DNA from: Luteimonas aestuarii
Lineage (GTDB): Bacteria; Pseudomonadota; Gammaproteobacteria; Xanthomonadales; Xanthomonadaceae
Direction of reading: 5' to 3'
Length of the DNA stretch: 64,000 bases
Assembly (NCBI RefSeq): GCF_004357985.1
Contig: NZ_SMTF01000011.1
Location: 57,918-121,917 of the forward strand
Shown piece by piece: positions 44,063 to 52,202 of this stretch. Both the position numbers and the translations under genes were made by a program. The notes beneath the pieces are model-generated. The model was not told the origin of the DNA and did no database searches. It saw only the letters and a program-made list of their open reading frames with translations. Each line of letters opens with the position of its first letter. Position 1 is the stretch's first letter.

Positions 44063-45339
44063 GCGTCGGCAGCCGCTTCGGCTGGGGCGGTCGCGTCCCG
44101 CCCCGACAGCGCGGCAGCGAACGCCGCATCGCTGGTGGACTGGAAGACGCGCAGGCCGAACTCGGGCAGGATCGCCAGCAGGTGGTCGAAGATGTCCGAC
44201 TGGATGCCTTCGTACTCGGCCCAGGCGGTGGTGGCGGTGAAGCAGTAGATCTCCAGCGGGATGCCGGTGGCGGACGGGTCCATCTGCCGCACCAGCAGCG
44301 TCATGTCCTTGCGCACCTTCGGGTGCGCGCGCAGGTAGGCCAGCGCATACGCGCGGAACGTGCCCAGGTTGGTGACGCGCCGCGCGTTCACCGGGTCCTT
44401 GCCCGCCGCCTCCAGCTTCGCGTTCCATGACTCCAGCTCGGCTCGCTTGGCGTCGAGGTACTCGTCGATCAGCGCGACCCGGCGCAAGGCATCGCGTTCG
44501 TCCTTCTCCAGGAAGCGGACCGACGACTGGTCGATGTGCAGCGCGCGCTTGATGCGGCGGCCGCCCGACTCGCTCATGCCGCGCCAGTTCTTGAACGACT
44601 CGCTGATCAGCTTCTTGGTCGGGATGGTGGTGATGGTCAGGTCCCAGTTGCGCACGGTCACCGTATGCAGCGCGATGTCGATGACGTCGCCGTCGGCGTT
44701 CTGGCTGGGCATCTCGATCCAGTCGCCCATGCGCACGCGGCCATCGCTGCCGATCTGCACGCTGGCCACGAACGACAGGATCGTGTCCTGGAAAATCAGC
44801 ATCGTCACCGCGGTCATCGCGCCCAGGCCGGTCAGCACGTGCACGAACTCCGCGCCGATCAGCGTGGCGAAGACCGAGATCCCCGCCAGCACGAAGACCA
44901 CGATCTTGGCCACCTGCAGGTAGCCCTTGATCGGCTTGTCGATCGCCCTGGGCCTGCGCTCGTACTCGCGGTTCACAACGTCCAGCGCGCGCGCGACGGA
45001 CAGCGCCACGGTCAGCACGATCCAGGCCTGGCACAGGCCGCGGACCACGCTCACGAACAGCGGCGGCAGGTCCGGGATGAGCACCGCGCCGGCATAGATC
45101 ACCAGCGCCGGCACCACGTTGGCCAGCCGCGGGATCACGCTCATGCGCACGTCGCTGTCGTGCTCGGCGTCGCGGTACACCGTCTTGCGCAACAGCCGGC
45201 GGATGCCGCGCAACAGCACGTGCTTGGTCAGCCAGTTCGCCAGCCACGCCGCCAGCAGCAGCAACGCCGCCACCGCCGCCGTCCACGCCCATGGGTAGGG
45301 GGACAGTTGCGCCTGCAGCCAGTCCATCCAGGCCATCAT
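44059..45339 (-). CDS. MscS-family mechanosensitive channel (YbdG-like)
   Basis: A 426-residue membrane protein. After four to five N-terminal helices comes the MscS pore and beta region: VLTGLGAMTAVTMLIFQDTILSFVASVQI, then GRVRMGDWIEMPSQNADGDVIDIALHTVTVRNWDLTITTIPTKKLISESFKNW. The long C-terminal domain and the NADGDV insert place it with the YbdG/YnaI-type proteins rather than short MscS. It probably responds to osmotic stress. ATG 45339 overlaps the folB stop by four bases; a second Met follows at once. Confidence 0.88.
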   Translation of the reverse strand: MMAWMDWLQAQLSPYPWAWTAAVAALLLLAAWLANWLTKHVLLRGIRRLLRKTVYRDAEHDSDVRMSVIPRLANVVPALVIYAGAVLIPDLPPLFVSVVRGLCQAWIVLTVALSVARALDVVNREYERRPRAIDKPIKGYLQVAKIVVFVLAGISVFATLIGAEFVHVLTGLGAMTAVTMLIFQDTILSFVASVQIGSDGRVRMGDWIEMPSQNADGDVIDIALHTVTVRNWDLTITTIPTKKLISESFKNWRGMSESGGRRIKRALHIDQSSVRFLEKDERDALRRVALIDEYLDAKRAELESWNAKLEAAGKDPVNARRVTNLGTFRAYALAYLRAHPKVRKDMTLLVRQMDPSATGIPLEIYCFTATTAWAEYEGIQSDIFDHLLAILPEFGLRVFQSTSDAAFAAALSGRDATAPAEAAADA

Positions 45340-45710
45340 CCCGCCACCACCCGGCTCCGCTCCACGACCACGCCCACGGCCTTCGCGCCCCGCACCGCGC
45401 CCGGCTTGCTGAGTTTCAGGCGCACGTGCGCGACGTCGAACTCATCCAGCACGATGGCCGCGCAGCGCTCGGCCAGGGTCTCGACCAGGCCGAAGTCAGA
45501 AGCGCCCACGTATTCGATCAACCGCTTGCTCACGGCCTTGTAGTCCAGCGTGTCGGCGATGTCGTCGCTGGCGGCGGGCACGCGGTTGTCGAACGCCATC
45601 TCGAGGTCGAACACCAGCGCCTGGCGGATGCGCCGCTCCCAATCGTAGATGCCGATCAGCGCCTCGATCTCGAGGCCCTCGATGAAAACCTTGTCCACGT
45701 CCGTCCTCAT
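45336..45710 (-). CDS. folB: Dihydroneopterin aldolase
   Basis: A 124-residue enzyme converting dihydroneopterin to hydroxymethyl-dihydropterin and glycolaldehyde (EC 4.1.2.25), the step just before FolK. Motifs are VFIEGLEIEALIGIYDWERRIRQ (catalytic Tyr in GIYDWE), TLDYKAVSKRLIEYV and LVETLAERCAAIVL (the substrate-binding Glu). The C-terminus VRLKLSKPGAVRGAKAVGV carries the catalytic Lys. ATG 45710 is chosen over 45734 because it gives the common N-terminal length. Confidence 0.93.
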   Translation of the reverse strand: MRTDVDKVFIEGLEIEALIGIYDWERRIRQALVFDLEMAFDNRVPAASDDIADTLDYKAVSKRLIEYVGASDFGLVETLAERCAAIVLDEFDVAHVRLKLSKPGAVRGAKAVGVVVERSRVVAG

Positions 45711-45746
45711 GTCTGCGCAAACGCGCGTGACCATGCTGCCGCCATT

Positions 45747-45835
45747 GTAGGAGCGCCCTTGGGCGCGATGTTGATCGGGCGCGATGTTGGTGGAAGCGAC
45801 GGCAAGCCGGGCATCGCGCCCGAGCGCGCTCCTAC
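45747..45835. repeat. GTAGGAGCGC...GCGCTCCTAC inverted repeat overlapping the tsaD stop
   Basis: GTAGGAGCGCCCTTGGGCGC at the left and ATCGCGCCCGAGCGCGCTCC(TAC) at the right are inverted copies of one element, each with its own inner stem. The right copy runs into tsaD and supplies its TAG stop codon (45832-45834 on the complementary strand). It fills the gap between tsaD and folB. Confidence 0.75.
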
Positions 45836-46866
45836 CGGGCGGGCACCGCCGGCAGCGTCGCCATGTCCCAGCGCGGCGTCACGTGCACCGCGGCTTCGTC
45901 ACGCTGCCCCGCCTGCAGGCGCAGCGCGCCGGCGAAGGCGATCATCGCGCCGTTGTCGGTGCACAGCGACGGCCGCGGGAAGCAGGCGCGGCCGCCACGC
46001 AGCGCCGCCATGTCCTGCAGCTTCGCGCGCAGGCGCCTGTTGGCACCCACGCCACCGGACACCACGATCACGTCGCAGCCCGCGGCATCCAGCGCGCGTT
46101 CGCACTTGATCGCCAGCGTGTCCACCACCGCATCCTCGAAGCCGCGGGCGATGTCGGCACGGGTCTGGTCCGACTGGTCGCTGTTCCGCCAGGCCAGCAG
46201 CACCTGGGTCTTCAATCCGCTGAAGCTGAAGTCCAGCCCCGGCCGGTCGGTCATCGGGCGCGCGAACCTGAACGCGCCCGGCCGGCCCTGCTCGGCCAGC
46301 GCGGCCAGCTGCGGCCCGCCCGGATACGGCAGGCCCATCATCTTCGCGGTCTTGTCGAAGGCTTCGCCGGCGGCATCGTCGAGGGTCTCGCCCAGCAGCC
46401 GGTATTGGCCGATGCCATCGACCGCGATCAGCTGGGTGTGCCCGCCCGAGACCAGCAGGGCCACGAACGGCGGTTCGGGCGGGTCGTCTTCCATCAGCGG
46501 CGCCAGCAGGTGGCCTTCCATGTGGTGCACGCCCACCGCCGGCACCTCCAGCGCCCAGGCCAGCGAGCGCGCCACCCCCGCGCCGACCAGCAGGGCACCC
46601 ACCAGCCCCGGCCCGGCGGTGTACGCCACGCCCTCGATCTCATCGATCCCGAGACCCGCCTCGGCCAGCGTCTGCCGCACCAGCGGCAGCAGCTTGCGCA
46701 CATGGTCGCGGCTGGCCAGCTCCGGCACCACGCCGCCATATTCGGCGTGCAGGGCGATCTGGCTGTACACGGCATGGGCGCGCAGGCCGGCGGCACCGGG
46801 CAGGGCGGTGTCGTAGACGGCCACGCCGGTTTCGTCGCAGCTCGATTCGATGCCGAGGACTTTCAT
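45832..46866 (-). CDS. tsaD: tRNA N6-adenosine threonylcarbamoyltransferase
   Basis: A 344-residue enzyme that transfers threonylcarbamoyl to A37 of ANN-decoding tRNAs, with TsaB and TsaE. Motifs are [17 protein letters not shown], the metal-binding [14 protein letters not shown] (His pair), [31 protein letters not shown], and [16 protein letters not shown] near the C-terminus, plus [12 protein letters not shown]. The length matches E. coli TsaD (337 aa). ATG 46866 gives the standard start (MKVLGIESS). It is divergent from rpsU, a very common arrangement. Confidence 0.96.
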   Translation of the reverse strand: MKVLGIESSCDETGVAVYDTALPGAAGLRAHAVYSQIALHAEYGGVVPELASRDHVRKLLPLVRQTLAEAGLGIDEIEGVAYTAGPGLVGALLVGAGVARSLAWALEVPAVGVHHMEGHLLAPLMEDDPPEPPFVALLVSGGHTQLIAVDGIGQYRLLGETLDDAAGEAFDKTAKMMGLPYPGGPQLAALAEQGRPGAFRFARPMTDRPGLDFSFSGLKTQVLLAWRNSDQSDQTRADIARGFEDAVVDTLAIKCERALDAAGCDVIVVSGGVGANRRLRAKLQDMAALRGGRACFPRPSLCTDNGAMIAFAGALRLQAGQRDEAAVHVTPRWDMATLPAVPAR

Positions 46867-46888
46867 GCTCTGGACGCTGGGGACTCGG

Positions 46889-46918
46889 TTGCGCGGGCAC
46901 AAGGCAAGCGGCTATGAT
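46889..46918 (+). promoter_or_regulatory. rpsU promoter TTGCGC-18-TATGAT
   Basis: TTGCGC at 46889-46894, an 18-base spacer and TATGAT at 46913-46918 make a plausible sigma-70 promoter, with a leader of about 40 nt before the rpsU ATG. Confidence 0.6.
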
Positions 46919-46967
46919 ACGCGGCTCGCCCGGCCCCCGTGCCGGTCCACACGATCCAGAGATTCCT

Positions 46968-47183
46968 ATGCCAAGCGTCAAAGTCCGCGAAAACGAGCCC
47001 TTCGAGTTTGCCCTCCGTCGCTTCAAGCGCACCTGCGAGAAGGCCGGCGTGCTGGCCGAAACCCGCAAGCGCGAGTTCTACGAGAAGCCGACCCAGGAGC
47101 GCAAGCGCAAGGCCGCCGCCGCGGTGAAGCGCCAGGCGCGCCGCACCTCGCGCGACGTCACCAAGCGCCAGCGCCTGTACTGA
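46968..47183 (+). CDS. rpsU: 30S ribosomal protein S21
   Basis: A 71-residue basic protein whose sequence is a textbook S21: [20 protein letters not shown], then [20 protein letters not shown] and a Lys/Arg-rich tail. It joins the small ribosomal subunit and aids initiation. The ATG at 46968 gives the exact family start. It opens the locus that in most gammaproteobacteria continues to dnaG and rpoD. A terminator follows 16 bp after the stop, so downstream genes need read-through or their own promoters. Confidence 0.98.
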   Translation: MPSVKVRENEPFEFALRRFKRTCEKAGVLAETRKREFYEKPTQERKRKAAAAVKRQARRTSRDVTKRQRLY

Positions 47184-47200
47184 GCCGCGACGCTTCGCGA

Positions 47201-47232
47201 AAAGCCGGCACGCGCGAGCGTCGCCGGCTTTT
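47201..47232 (+). terminator. Intrinsic terminator after rpsU
   Basis: AAAGCCGGC and GCCGGCTTTTT form the stem, with a 12-base loop and a run of five T. A leak at this site would set the level of yqeY and downstream genes, as known for rpsU-dnaG-rpoD. Confidence 0.85.
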
Positions 47233-47288
47233 TGCATTTCTGGACCGACCATCCTGCCTGAGTCCGAGGCCCCAGCCGGAGCATTCGC

Positions 47289-47735
47289 ATGTCCCTGAAA
47301 CAGCAACTCACCGATGACATGAAGGCCGCCATGAAGGCCGGCGAAAAGGAGCGCCTGGGCGTGATCCGCCTGGTCAATGCCGCCATCAAGCAGCGTGAAG
47401 TCGACGAACGCGTCGAGCTGGACGATGCCGCCGTGCTGGCCGTGCTGGAAAAGATGGTCAAGCAGCGCAAGGACTCGGTGACCCAGTACGAGGCCGCCGC
47501 GCGCGAGGACCTGGCCGCCATCGAGCGCGCCGAGATCGCCGTGATCGAAACTTACCTGCCGGCGAAGCTGGACGAAGCCGCGATCGCCGCCGCCATCGAC
47601 GACGCCGTGGCCCAGACCGGCGCCAGCGGCCCGGCCGACATCGGCAAGCTGATGGGCGTGCTCAAGCCCAAGCTGGCCGGCCAGGCCGACATGGGCTTGG
47701 TGTCGAAGCTGGTGAAGCAGAAGCTGGCCGGCTGA
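47289..47735 (+). CDS. yqeY: GatB/YqeY-domain protein
   Basis: A 148-residue helical protein of the YqeY family, which shares the C-terminal tRNA-binding domain of GatB. Motifs are MKAAMKAGEKERLGVIRLVNAAIKQREVDER, VIETYLPAKLDEAAI and the tail MGLVSKLVKQKLAG. It may help tRNA-dependent amidation or another tRNA-linked task; this is unproven. Position between rpsU and dnaG is the normal one for the family. Confidence 0.92.
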   Translation: MSLKQQLTDDMKAAMKAGEKERLGVIRLVNAAIKQREVDERVELDDAAVLAVLEKMVKQRKDSVTQYEAAAREDLAAIERAEIAVIETYLPAKLDEAAIAAAIDDAVAQTGASGPADIGKLMGVLKPKLAGQADMGLVSKLVKQKLAG

Positions 47736-47785
47736 TCCGCCGGCCTTCCATCGCCCGACCCGGGCCACGACACAGGAGGTGCGTC

Positions 47786-48027
47786 ATGAAGCGTTTCCAT
47801 CCCCTCGACCCCTGCTTTCGAAACCACCCGTAAGCGGCGCAAGGGATTCCCGTCGGAAACCCGGGTCAAGCGTGGTGCCCGCGTCGTCCACGGCGACAAG
47901 GAACTGCTGGAGAAGCTCGGCCGCAACGATCCCTGCCCCTGCGGCTCGACCCGGAGGTTCAAGGCGTTGTTGCCTGCGCTCCGCGCGACATGACGGGTCG
48001 CAGCGCCACCACTACGTCCGCGATTGA
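47786..48027 (+). pseudogene. SEC-C metal-binding-motif protein, broken by two frameshifts
   Basis: An AGGAGG at 47774-47779 and ATG at 47786 begin [11 protein letters not shown], which stops after 15 codons. The next frame carries [20 protein letters not shown] and then [16 protein letters not shown], clearly an SEC-C domain, and ends at 47993. The third frame supplies the missing end, [19 protein letters not shown], stopping at 48027. One extra base in the first ~30 nt and one near 47963-47970 would explain all three pieces, restoring a zinc-binding CxC...CC. A real double mutation or two assembly errors are both possible. The frames are otherwise well preserved, so any inactivation is recent. 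Confidence 0.75.
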
Positions 48028-48071
48028 GCCATCGCCGCGCCCCGCCGGGGCGCGCATGGCATGCTCACGGG

Positions 48072-48566
48072 ATGGAAGAGACCCGCATCCAGCTACGGCC
48101 CGCCACGCGCGCGGACGTGCCCACGATCCTCGCGCTGATCCGCGGCCTGGCCGACTATGAAAAGCTCGCGCACGAGGTGGAAGCCGACGAGGACGGCCTT
48201 GCCGACACCCTGTTCGGCACGCGTCCGGGCGCGGAAGTGGTGATCGCCGAAGCCGACGGCCACGCCGCCGGCTTCGCGCTGTTCTTCCACAACTACTCGA
48301 CCTTCCTCGCCAGGCCCGGCCTGTACCTCGAGGACCTGTTCGTACTGCCTGCATACCGGGGCCGCGGCATCGGCCGCGCATTGATGGTGCACCTCGCGCG
48401 GCTGGCACTGGAGCGCGGCTGCGGCCGCTTCGAGTGGTCGGTACTGGACTGGAACGTCCCGGCGATCGGCTTCTATCGCAGCCTCGGCGCGGTCGGCATG
48501 GACGAATGGACCGTGCAGCGCGTGTCCGGCGAAGCGCTGCAGCGGCTGGCCGACGCGGCGGCCTGA
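48072..48566 (+). CDS. GNAT family N-acetyltransferase (SSAT-like)
   Basis: A 164-residue acetyltransferase. The CoA-binding motif A is LYLEDLFVLPAYRGRGIGRALMVHLARLAL, preceded by IRGLADYEKL and AGFALFFHNYSTFLARPGLYLEDLF, which are typical of the spermidine/thialysine acetyltransferase subgroup. It ends GRFEWSVLDWNVPAIGFYRSLGA (motif B). The substrate is probably a small amine (inference). ATG 48072 is preferred over 48024 because the longer N-terminus is low-complexity. Confidence 0.85.
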   Translation: MEETRIQLRPATRADVPTILALIRGLADYEKLAHEVEADEDGLADTLFGTRPGAEVVIAEADGHAAGFALFFHNYSTFLARPGLYLEDLFVLPAYRGRGIGRALMVHLARLALERGCGRFEWSVLDWNVPAIGFYRSLGAVGMDEWTVQRVSGEALQRLADAAA

Positions 48567-48638
48567 TCGCCGCATACTGACCCTGCCGTCACGACGGCAC
48601 TGCTGCAATGCAGCTCCCTTCCTGCGGACGACCTGCCG

Positions 48639-49775
48639 ATGACGGCCGACACCGTTGCGCCCCCGGCGCCACGACAGCGCATCGACGCCATCGATCTCGC
48701 ACGCGGTTTCGCCGTCTGCCTGATGATCGTCGCACACGGCACCAACGGACTGATGCCCTACAGCGACTTCCCCGACTGGGGACAGGTGCCGGTGCATGCG
48801 ATCACCAAGTTCTCGTCATCGCTGTTCTTCATCGTGTTCGGCGTGGCGCTGGCGGTGGCCTTCGTGCCGAAGACGTCTTCGCCCGACTGGCCGGCGCGTC
48901 GCAACCGCCTGCTGTGGCGCGGACTGGTGGTGCTGTTCTGGTACAAGGCGCTGACCGTCGTGGAGTTGTGGGACCGCAGCCGCGACGAGATCGTCGATAC
49001 GTTGCTGTACCGCGACTTCCCGTCGTTCGTCGAGATCCTCGGTTTCTACGCCATCGCCTTGCTGTGGATCCCGTGGCTGCTGCCGCTTTGGGCGAAGGCG
49101 CCGGCGTGGGTGCGCTGGCTCAGTCCGTGGCCGGTCATCGCGCTGTCGTGGTGGCTGCTCAACCATTACGAGTTCGGGGGCATCCCGCAGCTGCAGGCGA
49201 TCTTCGTCGAGCATCCGGAGTACTACACCTGGGGGCAGCTGTCGCGCCTGCCGCTGGTGCTGATCGGCCTGCTGGTCGGCGGCCTGCTGCTGCGCTGGCA
49301 CCAGGACCCGCGACGCCGCCTGCTGCTGGCGGGCGGCATCGCGCTGGCCTCGGCGCTGCTGCTGGCGTGGTTCGCCTCGCGTGCGGGGGGGCAGCTGCAG
49401 GAGACACTGGTCGCGATCGGCCGCAACGACGGCAAGCATCCACCCGGGTTGTCGTTCTCGCTGTTCAGCGTGGGCGGCGCGCTGGGCCTGCTGGCGCTGT
49501 GCATCGCGGGTGGCAACCTGCTGGCGACGCTGCTGCGCCCGATCGCGGTGGTCGGCAGCGATGCGCTGATGGCCTTCATCATCCACATCAGCGTGATCTT
49601 CATCCTGTTCCGCAACACCTGGGGCTACTACCAGGCGGTGTCGTACACGCATGCGCTGTGGCTGTCGTTGGGCCTGGTGCTGGCGACCGCGCTGTGGATC
49701 TGGCTCTGGTCGCTGGGCATGCGCGCGCTGCGCAAACCTGCACGCGCGCCAACGACGAAACCCGCCGACGACTGA
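48639..49775 (+). CDS. HGSNAT-like (DUF1624) membrane acyltransferase
   Basis: A 378-residue inner-membrane protein with about ten helices. The N-terminus RIDAIDLARGFAVCLMIVAHGTNGL is the HGSNAT/DUF1624 signature (R-x-x-x-I-D-x-x-R-G). It is a distant paralogue of the NagX at 16.6 kb. Members may acylate or transport sugars, but the substrate is unknown. Its TGA overlaps the first possible ATG of the next gene (49775), suggesting coupling to the hydrolase genes. Confidence 0.75.
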   Translation: MTADTVAPPAPRQRIDAIDLARGFAVCLMIVAHGTNGLMPYSDFPDWGQVPVHAITKFSSSLFFIVFGVALAVAFVPKTSSPDWPARRNRLLWRGLVVLFWYKALTVVELWDRSRDEIVDTLLYRDFPSFVEILGFYAIALLWIPWLLPLWAKAPAWVRWLSPWPVIALSWWLLNHYEFGGIPQLQAIFVEHPEYYTWGQLSRLPLVLIGLLVGGLLLRWHQDPRRRLLLAGGIALASALLLAWFASRAGGQLQETLVAIGRNDGKHPPGLSFSLFSVGGALGLLALCIAGGNLLATLLRPIAVVGSDALMAFIIHISVIFILFRNTWGYYQAVSYTHALWLSLGLVLATALWIWLWSLGMRALRKPARAPTTKPADD

Positions 49776-49819
49776 TGTTCAGTGCGGGTGCAATGCCTTC
49801 ACGCCAGACTCCCGCGGCG

Positions 49820-50965
49820 ATGAAGCACGGCATCGCTCGACTGCTGGCCACCACGACGATCGCGGCCGCGACCCTGTTCGCGGCGGCGCTTCCCCTGCAT
49901 GCGCGGATGCAGGCAGCACCGGAGCGTCCGCTGCGCGTGCCGGCGTGGACGCTGGAACTGGAGCGCCGGCTGGAAGCGGTGGATGCCGCGTACGCAGGCG
50001 ACATCGGCGTGTACGTGCGCCACCTGGGACGGGACGAATCCTTTTCGTACCGCGCCGAAGAGCCGTGGTACCTCGCCTCCGGCGTCAAGGTGCCGATCGC
50101 CATCGCGGTCATGCGCGCCATCGAGCGCGGCGAACTCGCGCTGGACACGCGGGTCACGTTGCGCGAATCGGATTTCGTCGATGGCGCCGGCGGCACCAAT
50201 GCCTATCGCGCCGGTACCCGGCTGCGGGTGTCGTGGCTGCTCGAGCAGATGATCGTGCACAGCGACAACACCGCCAGCGACGTGCTGATCCGCACCGTCG
50301 GCATCGAGCAGGTCAATCGCGTGGCGGCCGAGCTCGGTCGCGTCGACGGCATGCACATCACCACCCTGGCCGACGTGCGCCGGCTGGCCTACGGCCAGCT
50401 GCATCCGTCCGCATCGGGCCTGCGTTCGCAGGACCTGTTCGCGCTGCAGCGTGCGGGCGCGGGGCAGGCGCGCGTGCGCCGGCTGGTGCAGCTGCTGGCG
50501 ATCACGCCCGCCGACCTGCTGCGCCCGGATCTCGACAGCGCGTTCGAGGCCTACTACGCCACGCACGCCAACAGCGCGTCGCTGGTGGAGTTCGGGCGCA
50601 TGCTCGCCGCCTTGTCGGAAGGCCGCGCGCTCGGGGCGGAAGGCACCACCTACCTGCTCGACGTGATGTCACGCGTGCAGACCGGCAGCCGCCGCATCCG
50701 CGCGGGATTGCCCGCGGGCACGCGCTTCGAGCACAAGACCGGCACGCAGCATCGCCGCACCTGCGACCTCGGCATCGCCACGGTGCCGGCGCTTGCGCCC
50801 GGCCGTCCGCCGGCGCGCGTGGTCATCGCCGCGTGCGCACGCGGTACCGCGACGGCGGCAGGCGAACGCGCGTTGCGCGACGTTGGCGCGGCCGTCACTG
50901 CGTCCGGGGTATTCATGGAGGCGCCTTCCCGGCCCACCGTGTCCCCGCCCGATCCCATGCGATGA
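49820..50965 (+). CDS. Exported class-A-beta-lactamase-fold serine hydrolase, copy 1
   Basis: A 381-residue protein with a signal peptide (MKHGIARLLATTTIAAATLFAAALPLHA). The penicillin-recognising triad is present: SGVK in YLASGVKVPIAIAVM (S-x-x-K), SDN in MIVHSDNTASDVLI, and KTG in FEHKTGTQHR. An EN/ER-like Glu for a true lactamase was not assigned. In-frame starts at 49775 and 49793 would lengthen the N-region. It could be a beta-lactamase, an esterase or a D,D-peptidase. Copy 2 follows with an ATGA overlap, indicating a tandem duplication. Confidence 0.8.
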   Translation: MKHGIARLLATTTIAAATLFAAALPLHARMQAAPERPLRVPAWTLELERRLEAVDAAYAGDIGVYVRHLGRDESFSYRAEEPWYLASGVKVPIAIAVMRAIERGELALDTRVTLRESDFVDGAGGTNAYRAGTRLRVSWLLEQMIVHSDNTASDVLIRTVGIEQVNRVAAELGRVDGMHITTLADVRRLAYGQLHPSASGLRSQDLFALQRAGAGQARVRRLVQLLAITPADLLRPDLDSAFEAYYATHANSASLVEFGRMLAALSEGRALGAEGTTYLLDVMSRVQTGSRRIRAGLPAGTRFEHKTGTQHRRTCDLGIATVPALAPGRPPARVVIAACARGTATAAGERALRDVGAAVTASGVFMEAPSRPTVSPPDPMR

Positions 50966-52119
50966 ACCCGATACCCGATTCCCGCAGCGCTCGCACTTCC
51001 CTCCACGTACCGCTGCGGTTTGCACCGCTGCTCGCACTCGCCCTGCTGGCGGGCTGCCGCGGCGAACCGCAGGGACCGGTGGAACAACAGGCGGAAGCGC
51101 GCGACGCGGACGCGGCGTGGATTGCGCCGCTGGCCGACGAGGTCGACGCCATCGACGACGCCATGCCCGGCGACTTCGGCGTGGTGGTCGCGCGCTTCGG
51201 CGAACAGGCCGGCCTGCTCGACCGCGGCGACGACCGGCCGTGGTACCTGTCGTCGACGGTGAAGGTGCCGGTGGCCATCGCCATCCTGGAAGAGGTGGAT
51301 GCCGGCCGGCTGTCGCTGGACGAACAGGTCGAGCTGCAGCGCAGCGATTTCGTCGATGGCGCCGGCGACATGCTGCAGCACAAGGCCGGCGAGCGCTTCA
51401 GCATCGCCGCCCTGTTGGAGAAATCGCTGCGCGACAGCGACAGCACCGCGACCGACATGCTGATCCGCACGCTGGGCGAAGGCCACCTCGACGCACGCAT
51501 CCGCGACTGGGTGGGCAGCGGCTTCGGACCGATCACCACCATCCAGCAGGTGCGCTACGACGTGTACGGACCGCTGCATCCGGGCGTGGCCGACCTGGAC
51601 AACATGGAGATCGTGGCGCTGCGCAACGCCGGGGCCGGCGAACCGCGGCTGCAGGCGCTGGCGCGTGCACTGGGCGTGGAGCGCAGCGAACTGCGCACCG
51701 AATCGCTGAAGGCCGCGTTCGACGATTACTACGATAGCGGCACCAATGCCGCCACGCTGCCTGCGTTCGCGCGGATGCTGGAACGCGTCGCCGCGGGCGA
51801 ACTGCTCTCGCCCGAAAGCAACGACATCCTGCTGTCGCACATGCGCGCCATCACCACCGGCGGCCGCCGCATCTCCGCAGGCCTGCCTGCCGGCACCGAC
51901 TTCGCACAGAAGACCGGCACCCAGCTGGAACGCGCGTGCAACGTCGGCATCCTCGATGCCGGCAAGGGACGCGAGGGCGCAACCGTGGTGGTCGCCTGTG
52001 CGGAAGACTTCGGTGAACTGGCGCAGGCCGAGCAGGCGTTCCAGTCGCTGGGACAGGCGTTGGGCAAGCTCGACGCAAGCGCCGCGGCAGGGAATAGCGT
52101 AGCGGCGGCCACGGACTGA
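50962..52119 (+). CDS. Class-A-beta-lactamase-fold lipoprotein, copy 2 (SDS variant)
   Basis: A 385-residue lipoprotein: the signal peptide ends ALLAGC. Motifs are STVK in YLSSTVKVPVAIAIL and KTG in FAQKTGTQLER. The SDN element reads SDS (LRDSDSTATDMLI). The order and surrounding residues match copy 1 throughout (for example QRSDFVDGAGD against RESDFVDGAGG), so the two are paralogues with different anchoring: soluble periplasmic versus lipid-anchored. The substrate is unknown. Start ATG 50962 overlaps the stop of copy 1. Confidence 0.8.
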   Translation: MNPIPDSRSARTSLHVPLRFAPLLALALLAGCRGEPQGPVEQQAEARDADAAWIAPLADEVDAIDDAMPGDFGVVVARFGEQAGLLDRGDDRPWYLSSTVKVPVAIAILEEVDAGRLSLDEQVELQRSDFVDGAGDMLQHKAGERFSIAALLEKSLRDSDSTATDMLIRTLGEGHLDARIRDWVGSGFGPITTIQQVRYDVYGPLHPGVADLDNMEIVALRNAGAGEPRLQALARALGVERSELRTESLKAAFDDYYDSGTNAATLPAFARMLERVAAGELLSPESNDILLSHMRAITTGGRRISAGLPAGTDFAQKTGTQLERACNVGILDAGKGREGATVVVACAEDFGELAQAEQAFQSLGQALGKLDASAAAGNSVAAATD

Positions 52120-52202
52120 TCGCCGACGCAGCGGAAGCGATGGCAACGCCTTCGCTTCCGGCAGCCACGTCCTCCCCACTGTCGATCCGGCATCATGCCC
52201 CC

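Noticed and set aside
48608..50965. 785-codon frame joining the acyltransferase region with hydrolase copy 1
   Set aside because: Its first ~390 codons are out of frame with the real membrane protein and lack hydrophobic helices. Only the part after 49775 is a gene.
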